From Bacteroidia bacterium (GTDB lineage Bacteria > Bacteroidota > Bacteroidia > CAILMK01 > JBBDIG01): a DNA stretch of 56,622 bases. The notes under the pieces are model-generated. The model searched no databases. It saw only the letters and a list, made by a program, of their open reading frames with translations, and had not been told where the DNA came from. Shown here piece by piece: positions 17,986 through 26,285 of the stretch. Each line of letters starts with the position of its first letter. Position 1 is the first letter of the stretch. The translations under genes and the position numbers were made by a program. The DNA lies in assembly GCA_040880525.1 (NCBI GenBank), contig JBBDIG010000019.1:95116-151737 (forward strand), in the 5' to 3' direction.

Positions 17986-19224
17986 ATGAATTTCTCATTC
18001 TTTGTTGCCCGCAAATACTTCTTTGGAAGCAGAATTTCAAATGTAATTCACATTATTTCAGCCATTTCGCTGCTGGGCGTAATGGTAGGCACTTTCGCAT
18101 TGATAGTGGTGCTGAGCGTTTTTAATGGATTTGAAAATGTGGTGCTTTCACTTTTCAATTCATTCGATTCAGAAATTAAGATCACGCTGGCTGAAGGCAA
18201 GTTTTTCCATCCAGATTCAGCACGATATGATGAACTGGCGCAGCTTCCGGAAGTCCGCGGCATAACCCCTGTGCTGGAAGATAATGCCTTGCTGAAGTAT
18301 GACGAAAACCAGGAGATTGCCACGCTAAAGGCCATCCGGCCCGAGTATCTTGCTACCACAGGGATTGATACGATGATATACGTAGGGGAAAGTATTCTGC
18401 TCGAAAACTCCATTCCTTTTGCCTTGCTGGGAGCCGGGGTGGCCGGCAAAATAGGTGTAAACATCTTTAGCGAATTCAGCCGGTTGCAGGCATTCTATCC
18501 AAATAGAGATGCTAAGCGAATTATCAGCCTCACGCCTGACAGGGCCTTTATCCGGATGAATATTTTCCCGGCCGGTGTCTTTTCCATTCAGCAGGATTTT
18601 GATTCGAAGTATGTGTTGGTGCCGATCTCCTTCGGGCGGGAGCTATTCAACGAACCGGAAAAGGTTACAGCAATCGAGATTAACCTGCAGCCGGGGGTAA
18701 ACCTGGAAAAGATGCGCGAAAAAGTGGAGACACTGACAGGTCCCAAATTCGTGGTGGAAGACAGGTTTCAGCAACACGCCTTGCTATACCGCATTATGAA
18801 AACAGAAAAAATTGCGGTTTACCTTATCCTGACTTTCATCCTGCTGATTGCTGCCTTCAACCTGATAGGCTCGCTGGTAATGCTGGCCATTGAGAAGAAA
18901 AAGGATATGTCCGTTCTGAAAAGCATGGGCGCAAATGCCGGGCTTATTCGCAGAATATTCCTGTATGAAGGAATGTTGCTTTCCGGAATTGGTGCCGTGG
19001 TGGGTATTGGCCTTGGATATTTAATCTGTTGGTTGCAGCAGGAGTATTCGCTCATTAAGATAAATAGTGGGAGCACTTTCGTGCTCAAAGCTTATCCTGT
19101 AGATTTTCGCCTCACGGATTTCGTCCTTGTTTTCTGCACTGCTATTGTTCTCGGCCTCATCGCTTCTTATCTGCCTGCACGCATTGCATACAAGCAACTC
19201 AATGTAGCAGATTTGCATAAATAG
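17986..19224 (+). CDS. LolC/LolE-type ABC transporter permease
   Basis: A 412-residue inner-membrane protein of the FtsX/MacB-like permease family, LolC/E branch, which with the LolD ATPase extracts lipoproteins from the inner membrane. Seen: one membrane segment near residues 18-45 (IHIISAISLLGVMVGTFALI), a large periplasmic domain, and three C-terminal segments (IAVYLILTFILLIAAFNLIG; MLLSGIGAVVGIGLGYLI; VLVFCTAIVLGLIASYL). The coupling-helix region EKKKDMSVLKSMGA is typical. Length fits (about 410). The LolD partner is not in the window. A probable terminator follows. Confidence 0.9.
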   Translation: MNFSFFVARKYFFGSRISNVIHIISAISLLGVMVGTFALIVVLSVFNGFENVVLSLFNSFDSEIKITLAEGKFFHPDSARYDELAQLPEVRGITPVLEDNALLKYDENQEIATLKAIRPEYLATTGIDTMIYVGESILLENSIPFALLGAGVAGKIGVNIFSEFSRLQAFYPNRDAKRIISLTPDRAFIRMNIFPAGVFSIQQDFDSKYVLVPISFGRELFNEPEKVTAIEINLQPGVNLEKMREKVETLTGPKFVVEDRFQQHALLYRIMKTEKIAVYLILTFILLIAAFNLIGSLVMLAIEKKKDMSVLKSMGANAGLIRRIFLYEGMLLSGIGAVVGIGLGYLICWLQQEYSLIKINSGSTFVLKAYPVDFRLTDFVLVFCTAIVLGLIASYLPARIAYKQLNVADLHK

Positions 19225-19245
19225 AAGGCACCCTGTATAACCAAA

Positions 19246-19280
19246 GAAGCCCCGCAATGATTCGCGAGGCTTCCTTATTT
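19246..19280 (+). terminator. hairpin terminator after the LolC/E-type gene
   Basis: GAAGCC at 19246-19251 pairs with GGCTTC at 19268-19273, strengthened by an inner CGC/GCG. A T-rich stretch (CTTATTTG) follows. It lies between convergent genes and could also act weakly for the minus strand. Confidence 0.65.
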
Positions 19281-19312
19281 GCTATTTGTTATTAAGGATC
19301 AATGAAAGTGTG

Positions 19313-20431
19313 CTACACTGCCGTGTTCGCTTCCTCAAAATATCTTTTGATAAGTGCGACCTTCCCAAATTCTTCCAACCGGCCAGCCGATACAAATACG
19401 ATCTTTCCCCCCTTATCCAGCACCATTTCAATAAGATCGTCCACCGCATCTGCCATCCGGCCATTGTGCCGGCCATTGTCGCTCAGCGCAATATCGAATC
19501 CATCTTCCCCGAGGTAGCCTTCATGATGATAGCCTTCCTCTACCAACAGTGTATCTACGTTTCCGGTGCTTACAGCTCGCCAGGCCTCCCTCAGCCCCTG
19601 CGAAACTTTTTTCTTTCCGATTGCCTCACGGAGGCGGGCCATATTTTCATCAATGGTTTTTTGGATGTAACCATCTACCACCGGCTGTAGTGCCTGTCTC
19701 AGTTCATGCACCGGTTTGCTCCCGGTTTTGCCCTCAATTGTTTCGATCACATATCGCGCTGATTTCGCGTGCTCCTTAAAATAACTGACCGGCTTGGTTG
19801 TGCCCATGACAATAAGCGGAAAGGAGTCGTTCTTCAGATAATCGAAAAGATTGTTGTCCACTTCATGGATGAACTTTTCCATGTATTTGTCTTTATAGTA
19901 GCCTTTTTCGCGGGCGTGAGGTGTGGGGGCCTCCACATTTTCCTGCGATGGGCTCAGGAATTTTGTCGGGAATTTTTCATCCATAATCTCCTGCAATTCA
20001 TACCCATAGCCCATAAAGAGGCGCACAGGATCTTCTGATATATTTAATACCCAATATTGAAAAAGCCGGTTGGTGGCATAAACAAGATCACGGAGTTCAA
20101 AGGAATGATCGTCAATCACAATGCGTTCATCAGGTTTATAAGGAATATGCACGATCCGGGAAAAAGATGGCGTAGCGAAAATGCCCACCCCATTTAAGGT
20201 ATGCTGGTAATCAATGTCCTTTTCAAGTCCCTGGATATTTTCCATGAGTTTATTGGCTTGCTCTCTGCCAAATTTCCTTTCAAGTTCTTTTTCAGTCTTC
20301 TGAATAAGCGTTTTCATTCCAATGGAATTCTGCTTGCTTTCCGGGAAAACCATTTTCATCGGAGCAATTATAGATACATAAGGTCCTTGCTGTTGCTTCC
20401 GTAAAAGATCAATTTCCTTGTTCAGATTCAT
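19313..20431 (-). CDS. baeRF3-like (archaeo-eukaryotic release factor family) protein
   Basis: A 372-residue soluble protein that I place in the bacterial archaeo-eukaryotic release factor (baeRF) group, baeRF3 type. Seen: an N-terminal domain (KEIDLLRKQQQGPYVSIIAP), the LNGVGIFATPSFSRI strand, and a C-terminal L7Ae-like segment with DTLLVEEGYHHEGYLG and KGGKIVFVSAGRLEEFGK. The group is proposed to bind ribosomes, and some members act as hibernation factors, but this protein's role is inferred. It stands alone, with 40 bases to the upstream glycosyltransferase on the same strand and a terminator in front of its 3' end from the neighbour. Confidence 0.75.
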   Translation of the reverse strand: MNLNKEIDLLRKQQQGPYVSIIAPMKMVFPESKQNSIGMKTLIQKTEKELERKFGREQANKLMENIQGLEKDIDYQHTLNGVGIFATPSFSRIVHIPYKPDERIVIDDHSFELRDLVYATNRLFQYWVLNISEDPVRLFMGYGYELQEIMDEKFPTKFLSPSQENVEAPTPHAREKGYYKDKYMEKFIHEVDNNLFDYLKNDSFPLIVMGTTKPVSYFKEHAKSARYVIETIEGKTGSKPVHELRQALQPVVDGYIQKTIDENMARLREAIGKKKVSQGLREAWRAVSTGNVDTLLVEEGYHHEGYLGEDGFDIALSDNGRHNGRMADAVDDLIEMVLDKGGKIVFVSAGRLEEFGKVALIKRYFEEANTAV

Positions 20432-20471
20432 ATTTTCATTAATTTAAAAGGTGAAGATGAAAAGAGAAAGT

Positions 20472-21257
20472 TCAGGAGATTCTTTCCCTGGCGTTTGAAT
20501 TTAATTGATAAAGCTTGGTATACCGAAGAAATCGTGAATAAGCTGAGAGTACTGCTATTACAAATCCATAGAATCCGTCCATAAAACCTCTCCTGATAAA
20601 ATAGGTGCTGAAGAATTTCGCACCTGGTGAAAATACAACCTTCCATATCGAAAAATGTTTGCCTTTTGCCTTTAGTTCCAGGGCGGATAATGTGCTGAAT
20701 TTGTTGATCTGTTCCACATGTTGTGCAACAGAACTAATCGTAAAATGATAGCACACTCCATTAAGCGTTCGCGGAACGATCCCGGCCTCAAGTTCAAGTT
20801 TTTCATGCACATAATCTCCGACCCATTTTGCCTGCCTGCGGTCAAATAATCGCACCTTGTAGTCAGGATACCAGCCACTGTGCCGGATCCATTTTCCGCA
20901 ATAATTGTTGAGTCGATTGATGGTGAAGAACCTTTCTTTGCCGGATTTCGTTTGCGCTAATTCGTTCTGAAGTGCAGGAGACAGCACTTCATCAGCATCA
21001 AGAGAAAAAATCCAGTTATGCCGGGCAAGCGTGTTAGCAAAATTTTTGGTCTGGGAATATCCCATCCACTCGTGCTGTACAAAGCGAACAGGGAACTCTT
21101 TGCAAATTTGTTCTGTAGCATCGGTGGAAAAAGAATCCACAACCAGAATTTCATCCGCGATGCCCTGCACGGAAGCCAGGCAGCGTTCAATATTTTTCTC
21201 TTCATTATGAGTGATAATAACCACTGACAAGAAATTTTCATGAGTTTTACCCGCCAT
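20472..21257 (-). CDS. glycosyltransferase family 2 (WaaE/KdtX-like)
   Basis: A 261-residue GT-A fold glycosyltransferase. Seen: the start SVVIITHNEEKNIERCLAS, the nucleotide-sugar motif LVVDSFSTDATEQIC, and the metal-binding DXD-type site FSLDADEVL; then HSGWYPDYKVRLFDRRQAKW and VHEKLEL, which are typical of WaaE/KdtX lipopolysaccharide-core glucosyltransferases. The C-terminus has a short hydrophobic stretch (GFVIAVLSAYSRFL), suggesting membrane association. It would add a sugar to the lipopolysaccharide core, but the sugar is not predictable. It diverges from the sigma factor gene (start codons 42 bases apart). Confidence 0.88.
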   Translation of the reverse strand: MAGKTHENFLSVVIITHNEEKNIERCLASVQGIADEILVVDSFSTDATEQICKEFPVRFVQHEWMGYSQTKNFANTLARHNWIFSLDADEVLSPALQNELAQTKSGKERFFTINRLNNYCGKWIRHSGWYPDYKVRLFDRRQAKWVGDYVHEKLELEAGIVPRTLNGVCYHFTISSVAQHVEQINKFSTLSALELKAKGKHFSIWKVVFSPGAKFFSTYFIRRGFMDGFYGFVIAVLSAYSRFLRYTKLYQLNSNARERIS

Positions 21258-21299
21258 AAGCCTTCTTCAGATTTTCACTTAACCCAGCGATAAAGATAC

Positions 21300-21854
21300 A
21301 TGGTGCAGGAGCTGACCAAAGCAGAACAGGAGAAAATATTTAATGAGGAATTTCTCCCGCATATAGAATCTGTATACAATTTTGCCTTTTATTTAACCAA
21401 TGATGAGGAGGATGCAAAAGATTTGCTTCAGGAAAGTTTTCTGAAAGCTTACAAATATGCAGGCTACTATCAGGAGGGAACGAACGCAAAAGCATGGCTG
21501 TTGAAAATTCTCAAAAATACCTTTATTAATGAGTACAGGAAAAAGAGCACAAAACCCAGGCAGCTTGATTATGACAACATAGAGGGCCGTGAGGTTTCTG
21601 AAGATATGGGCATTGTAGACCTGAGGCACGAGGTATTTAAAGAAATGATTGGCGATGAGATCACAAAGGCCATCAATGAACTTCCTGCCGACTACAGGCT
21701 TATTATACTGCTCTGCGATCTGGAGGGTTTCAAATATGAAGAAATTGCCAAGATCGTGGACGTGCCTGTCGGAACCGTGAGATCCAGGCTGCACAGGGCA
21801 CGGAATTTATTAAAAGAGAAATTGGCTGATTACGCAAAGAAAAAAGGTTTTTAA
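21300..21854 (+). CDS. ECF-type RNA polymerase sigma factor
   Basis: A 184-residue sigma-70 family factor with sigma region 2 (residues about 20-90; EEDAKDLLQESFLKAYKYAGYY, AWLLKILKNTFINEYRKK) and region 4 (125-180; ELPADYRLIILLCDLEGFKYEEIAKI, GTVRSRLHRARNLLKEKL). The helix-turn-helix RSRLHRAR is the standard -35 contact of ECF factors. Length is normal. It is followed after two bases by a zinc-binding anti-sigma gene, so the pair is a stress- or redox-responsive regulatory module. The trigger and the regulon are unknown. Confidence 0.93.
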   Translation: MVQELTKAEQEKIFNEEFLPHIESVYNFAFYLTNDEEDAKDLLQESFLKAYKYAGYYQEGTNAKAWLLKILKNTFINEYRKKSTKPRQLDYDNIEGREVSEDMGIVDLRHEVFKEMIGDEITKAINELPADYRLIILLCDLEGFKYEEIAKIVDVPVGTVRSRLHRARNLLKEKLADYAKKKGF

Positions 21855-21856
21855 AA

Positions 21857-22084
21857 ATGGTTACTTGCAAGGATGTAGGACAAAAGGTGAATCTGTTGCT
21901 GGACAATGAACTGCCGGAAAAAGAACAGCAGGAGGTGCTGGAACATCTTCGGGAATGCAAATCCTGCTGTGAGCTTTATGAGGCTGAGGCACATCTCAAA
22001 AACCAGATCCGCAGCCAGCGGGGACATCATCCGGTTCCAAAAAAAGTGATAGAGGAAGTGACGGCCATGCTGAGCGGGCACTAA
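21857..22084 (+). CDS. zinc-finger anti-sigma factor
   Basis: A 75-residue protein with the zinc-binding H-x3-C-x2-C motif in HLRECKSC (residues 30-37) of the RsrA/ChrR-type anti-sigma group. Its N-terminal helix (VGQKVNLLLDNELPEKE) is the usual sigma-binding zone. It has no membrane segment, unlike many anti-sigmas, so it is cytosolic and probably releases the sigma factor when the zinc site is oxidised. It starts two bases after the sigma gene, consistent with translational coupling. Confidence 0.85.
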   Translation: MVTCKDVGQKVNLLLDNELPEKEQQEVLEHLRECKSCCELYEAEAHLKNQIRSQRGHHPVPKKVIEEVTAMLSGH

Positions 22085-22123
22085 GAGAATCTCTACTTTT
22101 GAAGCCTACCACAACAAAGGCTG

Positions 22124-23026
22124 ATGCCCGACCTTTCAAAACAGTCGCAATTTCTTCACTATTCCAATAAGCGGTTTCTGGCCAGGTGCATTTCGCTGGT
22201 CGAAAACCAGGCTGGAAACTATCAGGAAATCCTGACGGGATTGCAGATTCCTCCTGTGCCCGTGATTGGAATTACCGGACCTCCGGGCGCGGGCAAAAGC
22301 ACGTTAATCAATGCGCTCCTCAAGAAACTGACTGACACCGGCAAGTCTGTTGGCGTCATCGCAGTGGACCCCTCCTCCCCCTTCAACTTCGGCTCTTTGC
22401 TTGGCGACCGCATCAGGATGGGTGATTTCTATAATCATCCCAATGTGTTTATCCGTTCGCTGGCAAGCCGTGGTTCTTTGGGCGGGCTTTCGCTCAAAGC
22501 TTTCGAGGTGGTGGATGTAATGAAAGCAGCCGGTTTCGATTATGTCATCATAGAAACGGTGGGCGTAGGCCAGTCAGAAGTGGAAATAGCCGGCCTGGCC
22601 GATACGGTGGTTGTGGCGCTGGTTCCCGAATCCGGAGACGAAATACAGGTGATAAAAGCCGGACTAATGGAAATCGCTGACATTTTTGTCGTGAACAAAG
22701 CTGACCGGCCGGGTGCAGAAATTTACATCGCCAACCTGCGGAAAATGGTGAAGCATGGATCTGACCACAACTGGCAAATCCCGGTGGTGCAAACTTCTGC
22801 ACTGAAAAATGAAGGAATTGATTCGCTCATCAAATCAATAAAACAACATATAAACAGTGGCAGCATCCAGCAAAAGAAACTTTTGCTCATGGCCGAAAAA
22901 GCTTACCGCCTGATCCAGCAGCAGCGAATGAAAGATATACAGAAGGAAGTCCTCATCAAAGAACTGGAAATAAAGCTGGCGGAACCTTCCTTTAATATTT
23001 ATAAATACATAAGTGAAAATTTTTAA
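22124..23026 (+). CDS. meaB: MeaB-type GTPase (methylmalonyl-CoA mutase chaperone)
   Basis: A 300-residue G3E-family P-loop GTPase. Seen: Walker A (GPPGAGKSTLIN), the SIMIBI switch stretch (GVIAVDPSSPF), LLGDRIRMGD, IETVGVGQSE and the specificity motif NKAD. MeaB/ArgK proteins protect and load the cobalamin cofactor of methylmalonyl-CoA mutase. No mutase gene is present here, so the partner lies elsewhere in the genome. It is 39 bases behind the anti-sigma gene and may be read through from that operon. The N-terminus starts at the ATG at 22124 and the length is normal. Confidence 0.92.
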   Translation: MPDLSKQSQFLHYSNKRFLARCISLVENQAGNYQEILTGLQIPPVPVIGITGPPGAGKSTLINALLKKLTDTGKSVGVIAVDPSSPFNFGSLLGDRIRMGDFYNHPNVFIRSLASRGSLGGLSLKAFEVVDVMKAAGFDYVIIETVGVGQSEVEIAGLADTVVVALVPESGDEIQVIKAGLMEIADIFVVNKADRPGAEIYIANLRKMVKHGSDHNWQIPVVQTSALKNEGIDSLIKSIKQHINSGSIQQKKLLLMAEKAYRLIQQQRMKDIQKEVLIKELEIKLAEPSFNIYKYISENF

Positions 23027-23189
23027 TTCTATCGAATTCGGGGGAATTAAAATCGGGGTTATACGAAGCGACTTGAGATGTGTGCGGCTGTGAATCATGG
23101 CTATTCTTTTTCAATTGCTTTCTATCCCCATTCATTTTTCTTTTTGTTAAATGATAATATTGCCTTGTCTGTCAATATCTGTCCGTCTG

Positions 23190-23444
23190 TTAGGTTCTTT
23201 TTTGAATAATTTTCGGTTCAACAAAGACGTCCTCTACAAAACCAAAATTCTGAGGTGAAATTACTTTTAGCGTTCCTTCAAAATTCTTGATCGCTTCAGT
23301 GGTCAGATGAGATTCAGCTTTTTTAGCAGTTAATATTTTGAAAAACCCGTCCTTCCCTTCACCATTGAACCGCACCTTTAAGATATCACCTATTTCTGGT
23401 TTTTGGCCAAATGACCGGAATAGTTGAGCAGTGAATGTGCATTC
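23190..23444 (-). pseudogene. in-frame coding remnant downstream of the YhcG-like gene
   Basis: Eighty-four sense codons follow the TAA stop of the YhcG-like gene in the same reading frame, with no ATG, until a stop at 23190-23192. The first methionine-capable codon is a GTG at 23375. The residues look real: PEIGDILKVRF, then HLTTEAIKNFEGTLKV and NFGFVEDVFV, resembling a beta-barrel (OB or cold-shock-like) C-terminal segment, but no family is identified with confidence. A gene start is missing, so it is probably the tail of a gene whose front was lost when the YhcG-like gene arrived. Read-through of the TAA is possible but unsupported. Confidence 0.4.
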
Positions 23445-24584
23445 TTAACTGTCATCTGGCAGATCCAACTTTCCCGCCAGTTCATGCAGCTTTTTTCTCA
23501 AGACTTCCTTATCTATCAGGCGGGTTTCATAGTCTGCAATTATTGCAGGGGATACATTTCTGGCTAATGAGTATTCCACTACTTCCGTATCTTTTCCTTT
23601 GCAAAGTAGAATGCCAATACTTGGATTTTCATCGGCTCGCTTCACATCCCGATCCAGCGCTTCCAGGTAAAAATTAAGCTTTCCCAAAAACTCCGGTTTG
23701 AATTCCTCAATTTTAAGTTCGAACATAACCAGGCATTGCAGTCCGCGGTGGTAAAAAAGCAGATCGGTATGATAATCTTTGTTGCCTACCTGAATACGAT
23801 ACTGATTGCCCATGTAGGTGAAGTCCCTGCCAATCTCCAGGATGAATTTCCGCAGGTTTTCCGTCAGCGCTTTTTCAAGATCTGATTCAGAATGCAGCTC
23901 AGGCAGATTGAGAAATTCAAAAATGTAAGGGTCTTTGAAAATCCCTTCCGGGAGCGTTTTTTGAATACTACGGATTTGCCGGTCGCTCGACAGGGTACGC
24001 TCAAAAAGCCCTGAGTTCAGATGGCGCTCTAATTCCCTGACCGATAGTTTTTCCTTGATAGCGGAAAGCAAGTAGAATAGCTTTTCTTCCGGTGTTTTAG
24101 TCTTGGATAGAATCAACAGGTGGTGTGTCCAGCTTAATCGTGTCAGCACTGATGACACAAATATAATATGCTGATTACCAGGGTATTTAAATTGTGTCAG
24201 CCCTGGTGACACACTTGCATTCTTTCCCCTTTTATTGCGGGGATCTGCTCCAGATTCGGTATCGTTCTCCTTTGTCTGCCGTTCCTTCCAAAACCCCACA
24301 CAAGCGGACGAGGGAGCATAGGTTTCATAAAACTGCCTCATGCGGTATAATCCCCTCCTGTTAAACCCCTTTATGCCCGGAATCTTGTCCTGAATAAACC
24401 CGGCCAGTTCATCCACCGTTTTGTCGCCCCAGCTACCTTCAGCTACTTTTTTAGAAACCATCCTCCCAATCTGGTAATAGAGCAATACCAGTTCTTCATT
24501 CACTTTGGCAAAAGCTCTTTGCCTGGCTTCATGGATCAGGTGGGTGATTTGGTGAAAGTCGTTATGGAGAGGAGGTGCGGGCAT
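23445..24584 (-). CDS. YhcG-like DUF1016/PD-(D/E)XK nuclease protein
   Basis: A 379-residue protein with the N-terminal DUF1016 domain (residues about 8-170; LYYQIGRMVSKKVAEGSWGDK) and the C-terminal PD-(D/E)XK nuclease domain (about 195-350): the acidic residue in HTDLLFYH (D274) and the catalytic ELK (E290-K291) in VMFELKIEEFKPE are visible. YhcG proteins often travel with restriction systems or defence islands, but none is seen here. The family's HHLLILSK segment is preceded by extra sequence: residues 101-142 include a low-complexity charged stretch and a partial duplication (VSPGLTQF and VSSVLTRL, 18 residues apart). The start is the ATG at 24582-24584. DNA binding or cleavage is inferred, not shown. 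Confidence 0.88.
   Translation of the reverse strand: MPAPPLHNDFHQITHLIHEARQRAFAKVNEELVLLYYQIGRMVSKKVAEGSWGDKTVDELAGFIQDKIPGIKGFNRRGLYRMRQFYETYAPSSACVGFWKERQTKENDTESGADPRNKRGKNASVSPGLTQFKYPGNQHIIFVSSVLTRLSWTHHLLILSKTKTPEEKLFYLLSAIKEKLSVRELERHLNSGLFERTLSSDRQIRSIQKTLPEGIFKDPYIFEFLNLPELHSESDLEKALTENLRKFILEIGRDFTYMGNQYRIQVGNKDYHTDLLFYHRGLQCLVMFELKIEEFKPEFLGKLNFYLEALDRDVKRADENPSIGILLCKGKDTEVVEYSLARNVSPAIIADYETRLIDKEVLRKKLHELAGKLDLPDDS
24140..24212 (-). repeat. near-duplicate palindromes inside the YhcG-like gene
   Basis: The 19-base palindromic block GTGTCA-(7)-TGACAC occurs at 24140-24158 and again, with two differences, at 24194-24212, exactly 54 bases (18 codons) apart. The second copy is overlapped by another inverted repeat (ACCAGGG at 24177-24183, CCCTGGT at 24201-24207). 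The unit is in frame and produces the VSxxLT repeat in the protein. It suggests an internal duplication or a small palindromic insertion. Confidence 0.7.
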
Positions 24585-24917
24585 GTACTAAAATTTAAAT
24601 GTGCATAATTGCTCAGACATTGTATGCGTTTTTGTTTTTTTCTGAAATTGCGAACACAGTGCGTTGGTTTTTGCGAAGATGCAGTAAAACTAGCAACATA
24701 GTTCCAACTGTCTTTTTGAAAAACCACTTCTGGTTCCAAATTTTCCGTTAATAACTTGACAAGGTATGCACCACCAGGGCAATGATTGAATGAATATCCT
24801 GTATAATATTTTTGAACGATTTTAAATTCTCATAGAATTATTAAAATACGATTCCAAGGGAAAATCTCATTGTTTATTTAAATAAATTCCACATTTCTTT
24901 TTTTCACGAAACCTCTA
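24585..24917. other. 333-bp gap, AT-rich, possible gene remnant
   Basis: No convincing gene. On the minus strand a frame from about 24827 down into the YhcG-like gene is open and translates to a stretch with PGGAYLVKLLTENL (about 24735-24776), which looks a little like the end of a T9SS sorting domain but has no start and no neighbour to belong to. The rest is AT-rich and without a clear promoter or terminator. Confidence 0.3.
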
Positions 24918-26270
24918 TTATTCCGCCACCTCTATTCCGTTCTTTCTTACCTGGATGGCTGCCCGGTTTATGTCAGATGGGCCATTTTCCAACTTCAGCA
25001 CACCGCGCGGACAAACAGAAGCACAAATGCCACAGCCCACACAACTGGCACGAACTATATTCTGCTGCCGTTGTGCGTACCACCTCACGTCTATGCCCAT
25101 TTCGCAAAATGCGGAGCAGTTGCCGCAACTGATGCATTGCCCGCCATTAGTTGTAATTCGAAACCTTGAATAAAACCGTTGAATAATTCCAAGAATGGCG
25201 GCCATTGGGCAACCAAACCTGCACCAAACCCGGCTCCCCATCAGCGGATAAAAGCCCACGCCAATCACCCCGGCAAAGATGGCCCCGATATAGAAACCAT
25301 ACCATTCCGCCAGATCGCCCGAAATGCTGCTGAGCCAGCCAATTTCCAGCGTGAGACTGGCCCAAAGCAGCATGGTGGTAAACGTGATAATGGCTAGCAC
25401 TCCGTAAACGATCCAGCGCTCAAATTTCCAGGCAATGAGCCGCTTATCGCTGAGATGCCGATACGGGTCGCCAAATGTTTCTGCAAGGCCGCCACAGCCG
25501 CAAACCCAACTGCAATACCAGCGTTTGCCGTAAAAATAGGTAAGAACAGGCGTAGCAATAAAACTCATCACCGCTCCCCAAAAAACCATGAACGTACCCA
25601 ATGCCCCGGGATCGGATACAAGGGAATGGACATCATTCGGGAACAAATAGTTGAACTGAAGCGGCCAGAAGTAGCTGAAGTAAAATTCCGGCTCCTTGAA
25701 AAACATAAGAATTGCCGGCAGGAGAAAAGCAAAACCAAGCTGAAAAAACATCAGCGTTGCCGTCCGGATGAGATGATAGCGGCTGTGTTGATATTTATAC
25801 ATAAACTTCACGCCCATCACCAGAATGGCCAGGGTATACAGTAATCCATAAAGGAACCAATGGTCAGCCGGTGCATTGCGAATGGCCTGGCTCATGGGTT
25901 CCACCATAGCTACCAGGTTGTGCAGCCAATCGCCAAACCAATAAATAATAATATAAAAGCCGGTAAACAGGATGGCCGTTATCCAGCCCGTCCATCCGCG
26001 GAATTGCATGGCGCTGAAGGTAATGCCATCATTATGGATGCCGGGTTTCATCCCTCTGGCCTGGCCAAAAATGTAAAGCAAAGCACCTCCGGAAATCAAT
26101 CCGGCAGACAATAAAAGCGAAATCCACGGCCCGCCAATTAACCCGAAAAATGCAATGACGAACGTACACAGCAATCCGGTAAAAGAAATGGCCAAACCGG
26201 CCATTTCCACAGCACTGTTATAGTGCGGTTTTATCTCGGTGTCAGAATTCAGAATTGCATAAGGATGCAT
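24918..26270 (-). CDS. membrane polyferredoxin (NapH/CcoG-like)
   Basis: A 450-residue membrane iron-sulfur protein. Several hydrophobic segments lie in the N-terminal 330 residues. The cysteine motifs seen are WYCSWVCGCGG and WCRFGCPM, typical of the NapH/YccM/CcoG family, followed by two ferredoxin-type 4Fe-4S motifs: CISCGNCSAFC and CVGCGICASVCPRG. Such proteins pass electrons across or along the membrane. It begins 15 bases after the stop of the FAD oxidoreductase gene (on the minus strand), so the two are an operon and probably act together. Direction of electron flow and final acceptor are unknown. Confidence 0.9.
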   Translation of the reverse strand: MHPYAILNSDTEIKPHYNSAVEMAGLAISFTGLLCTFVIAFFGLIGGPWISLLLSAGLISGGALLYIFGQARGMKPGIHNDGITFSAMQFRGWTGWITAILFTGFYIIIYWFGDWLHNLVAMVEPMSQAIRNAPADHWFLYGLLYTLAILVMGVKFMYKYQHSRYHLIRTATLMFFQLGFAFLLPAILMFFKEPEFYFSYFWPLQFNYLFPNDVHSLVSDPGALGTFMVFWGAVMSFIATPVLTYFYGKRWYCSWVCGCGGLAETFGDPYRHLSDKRLIAWKFERWIVYGVLAIITFTTMLLWASLTLEIGWLSSISGDLAEWYGFYIGAIFAGVIGVGFYPLMGSRVWCRFGCPMAAILGIIQRFYSRFRITTNGGQCISCGNCSAFCEMGIDVRWYAQRQQNIVRASCVGCGICASVCPRGVLKLENGPSDINRAAIQVRKNGIEVAE

Positions 26271-26285
26271 GTTGCTTTTTTTAAT

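Noticed and set aside
23445-24584. Restriction-modification or defence island around the YhcG-like gene
   Set aside because: No methyltransferase of restriction type, specificity subunit or other defence gene is adjacent, so the YhcG-like gene stands alone.
24536-24739. 67-codon minus-strand ORF as a gene
   Set aside because: It overlaps the start of the YhcG-like gene in another frame, and its composition is not protein-like except for a short stretch treated above as a possible remnant.
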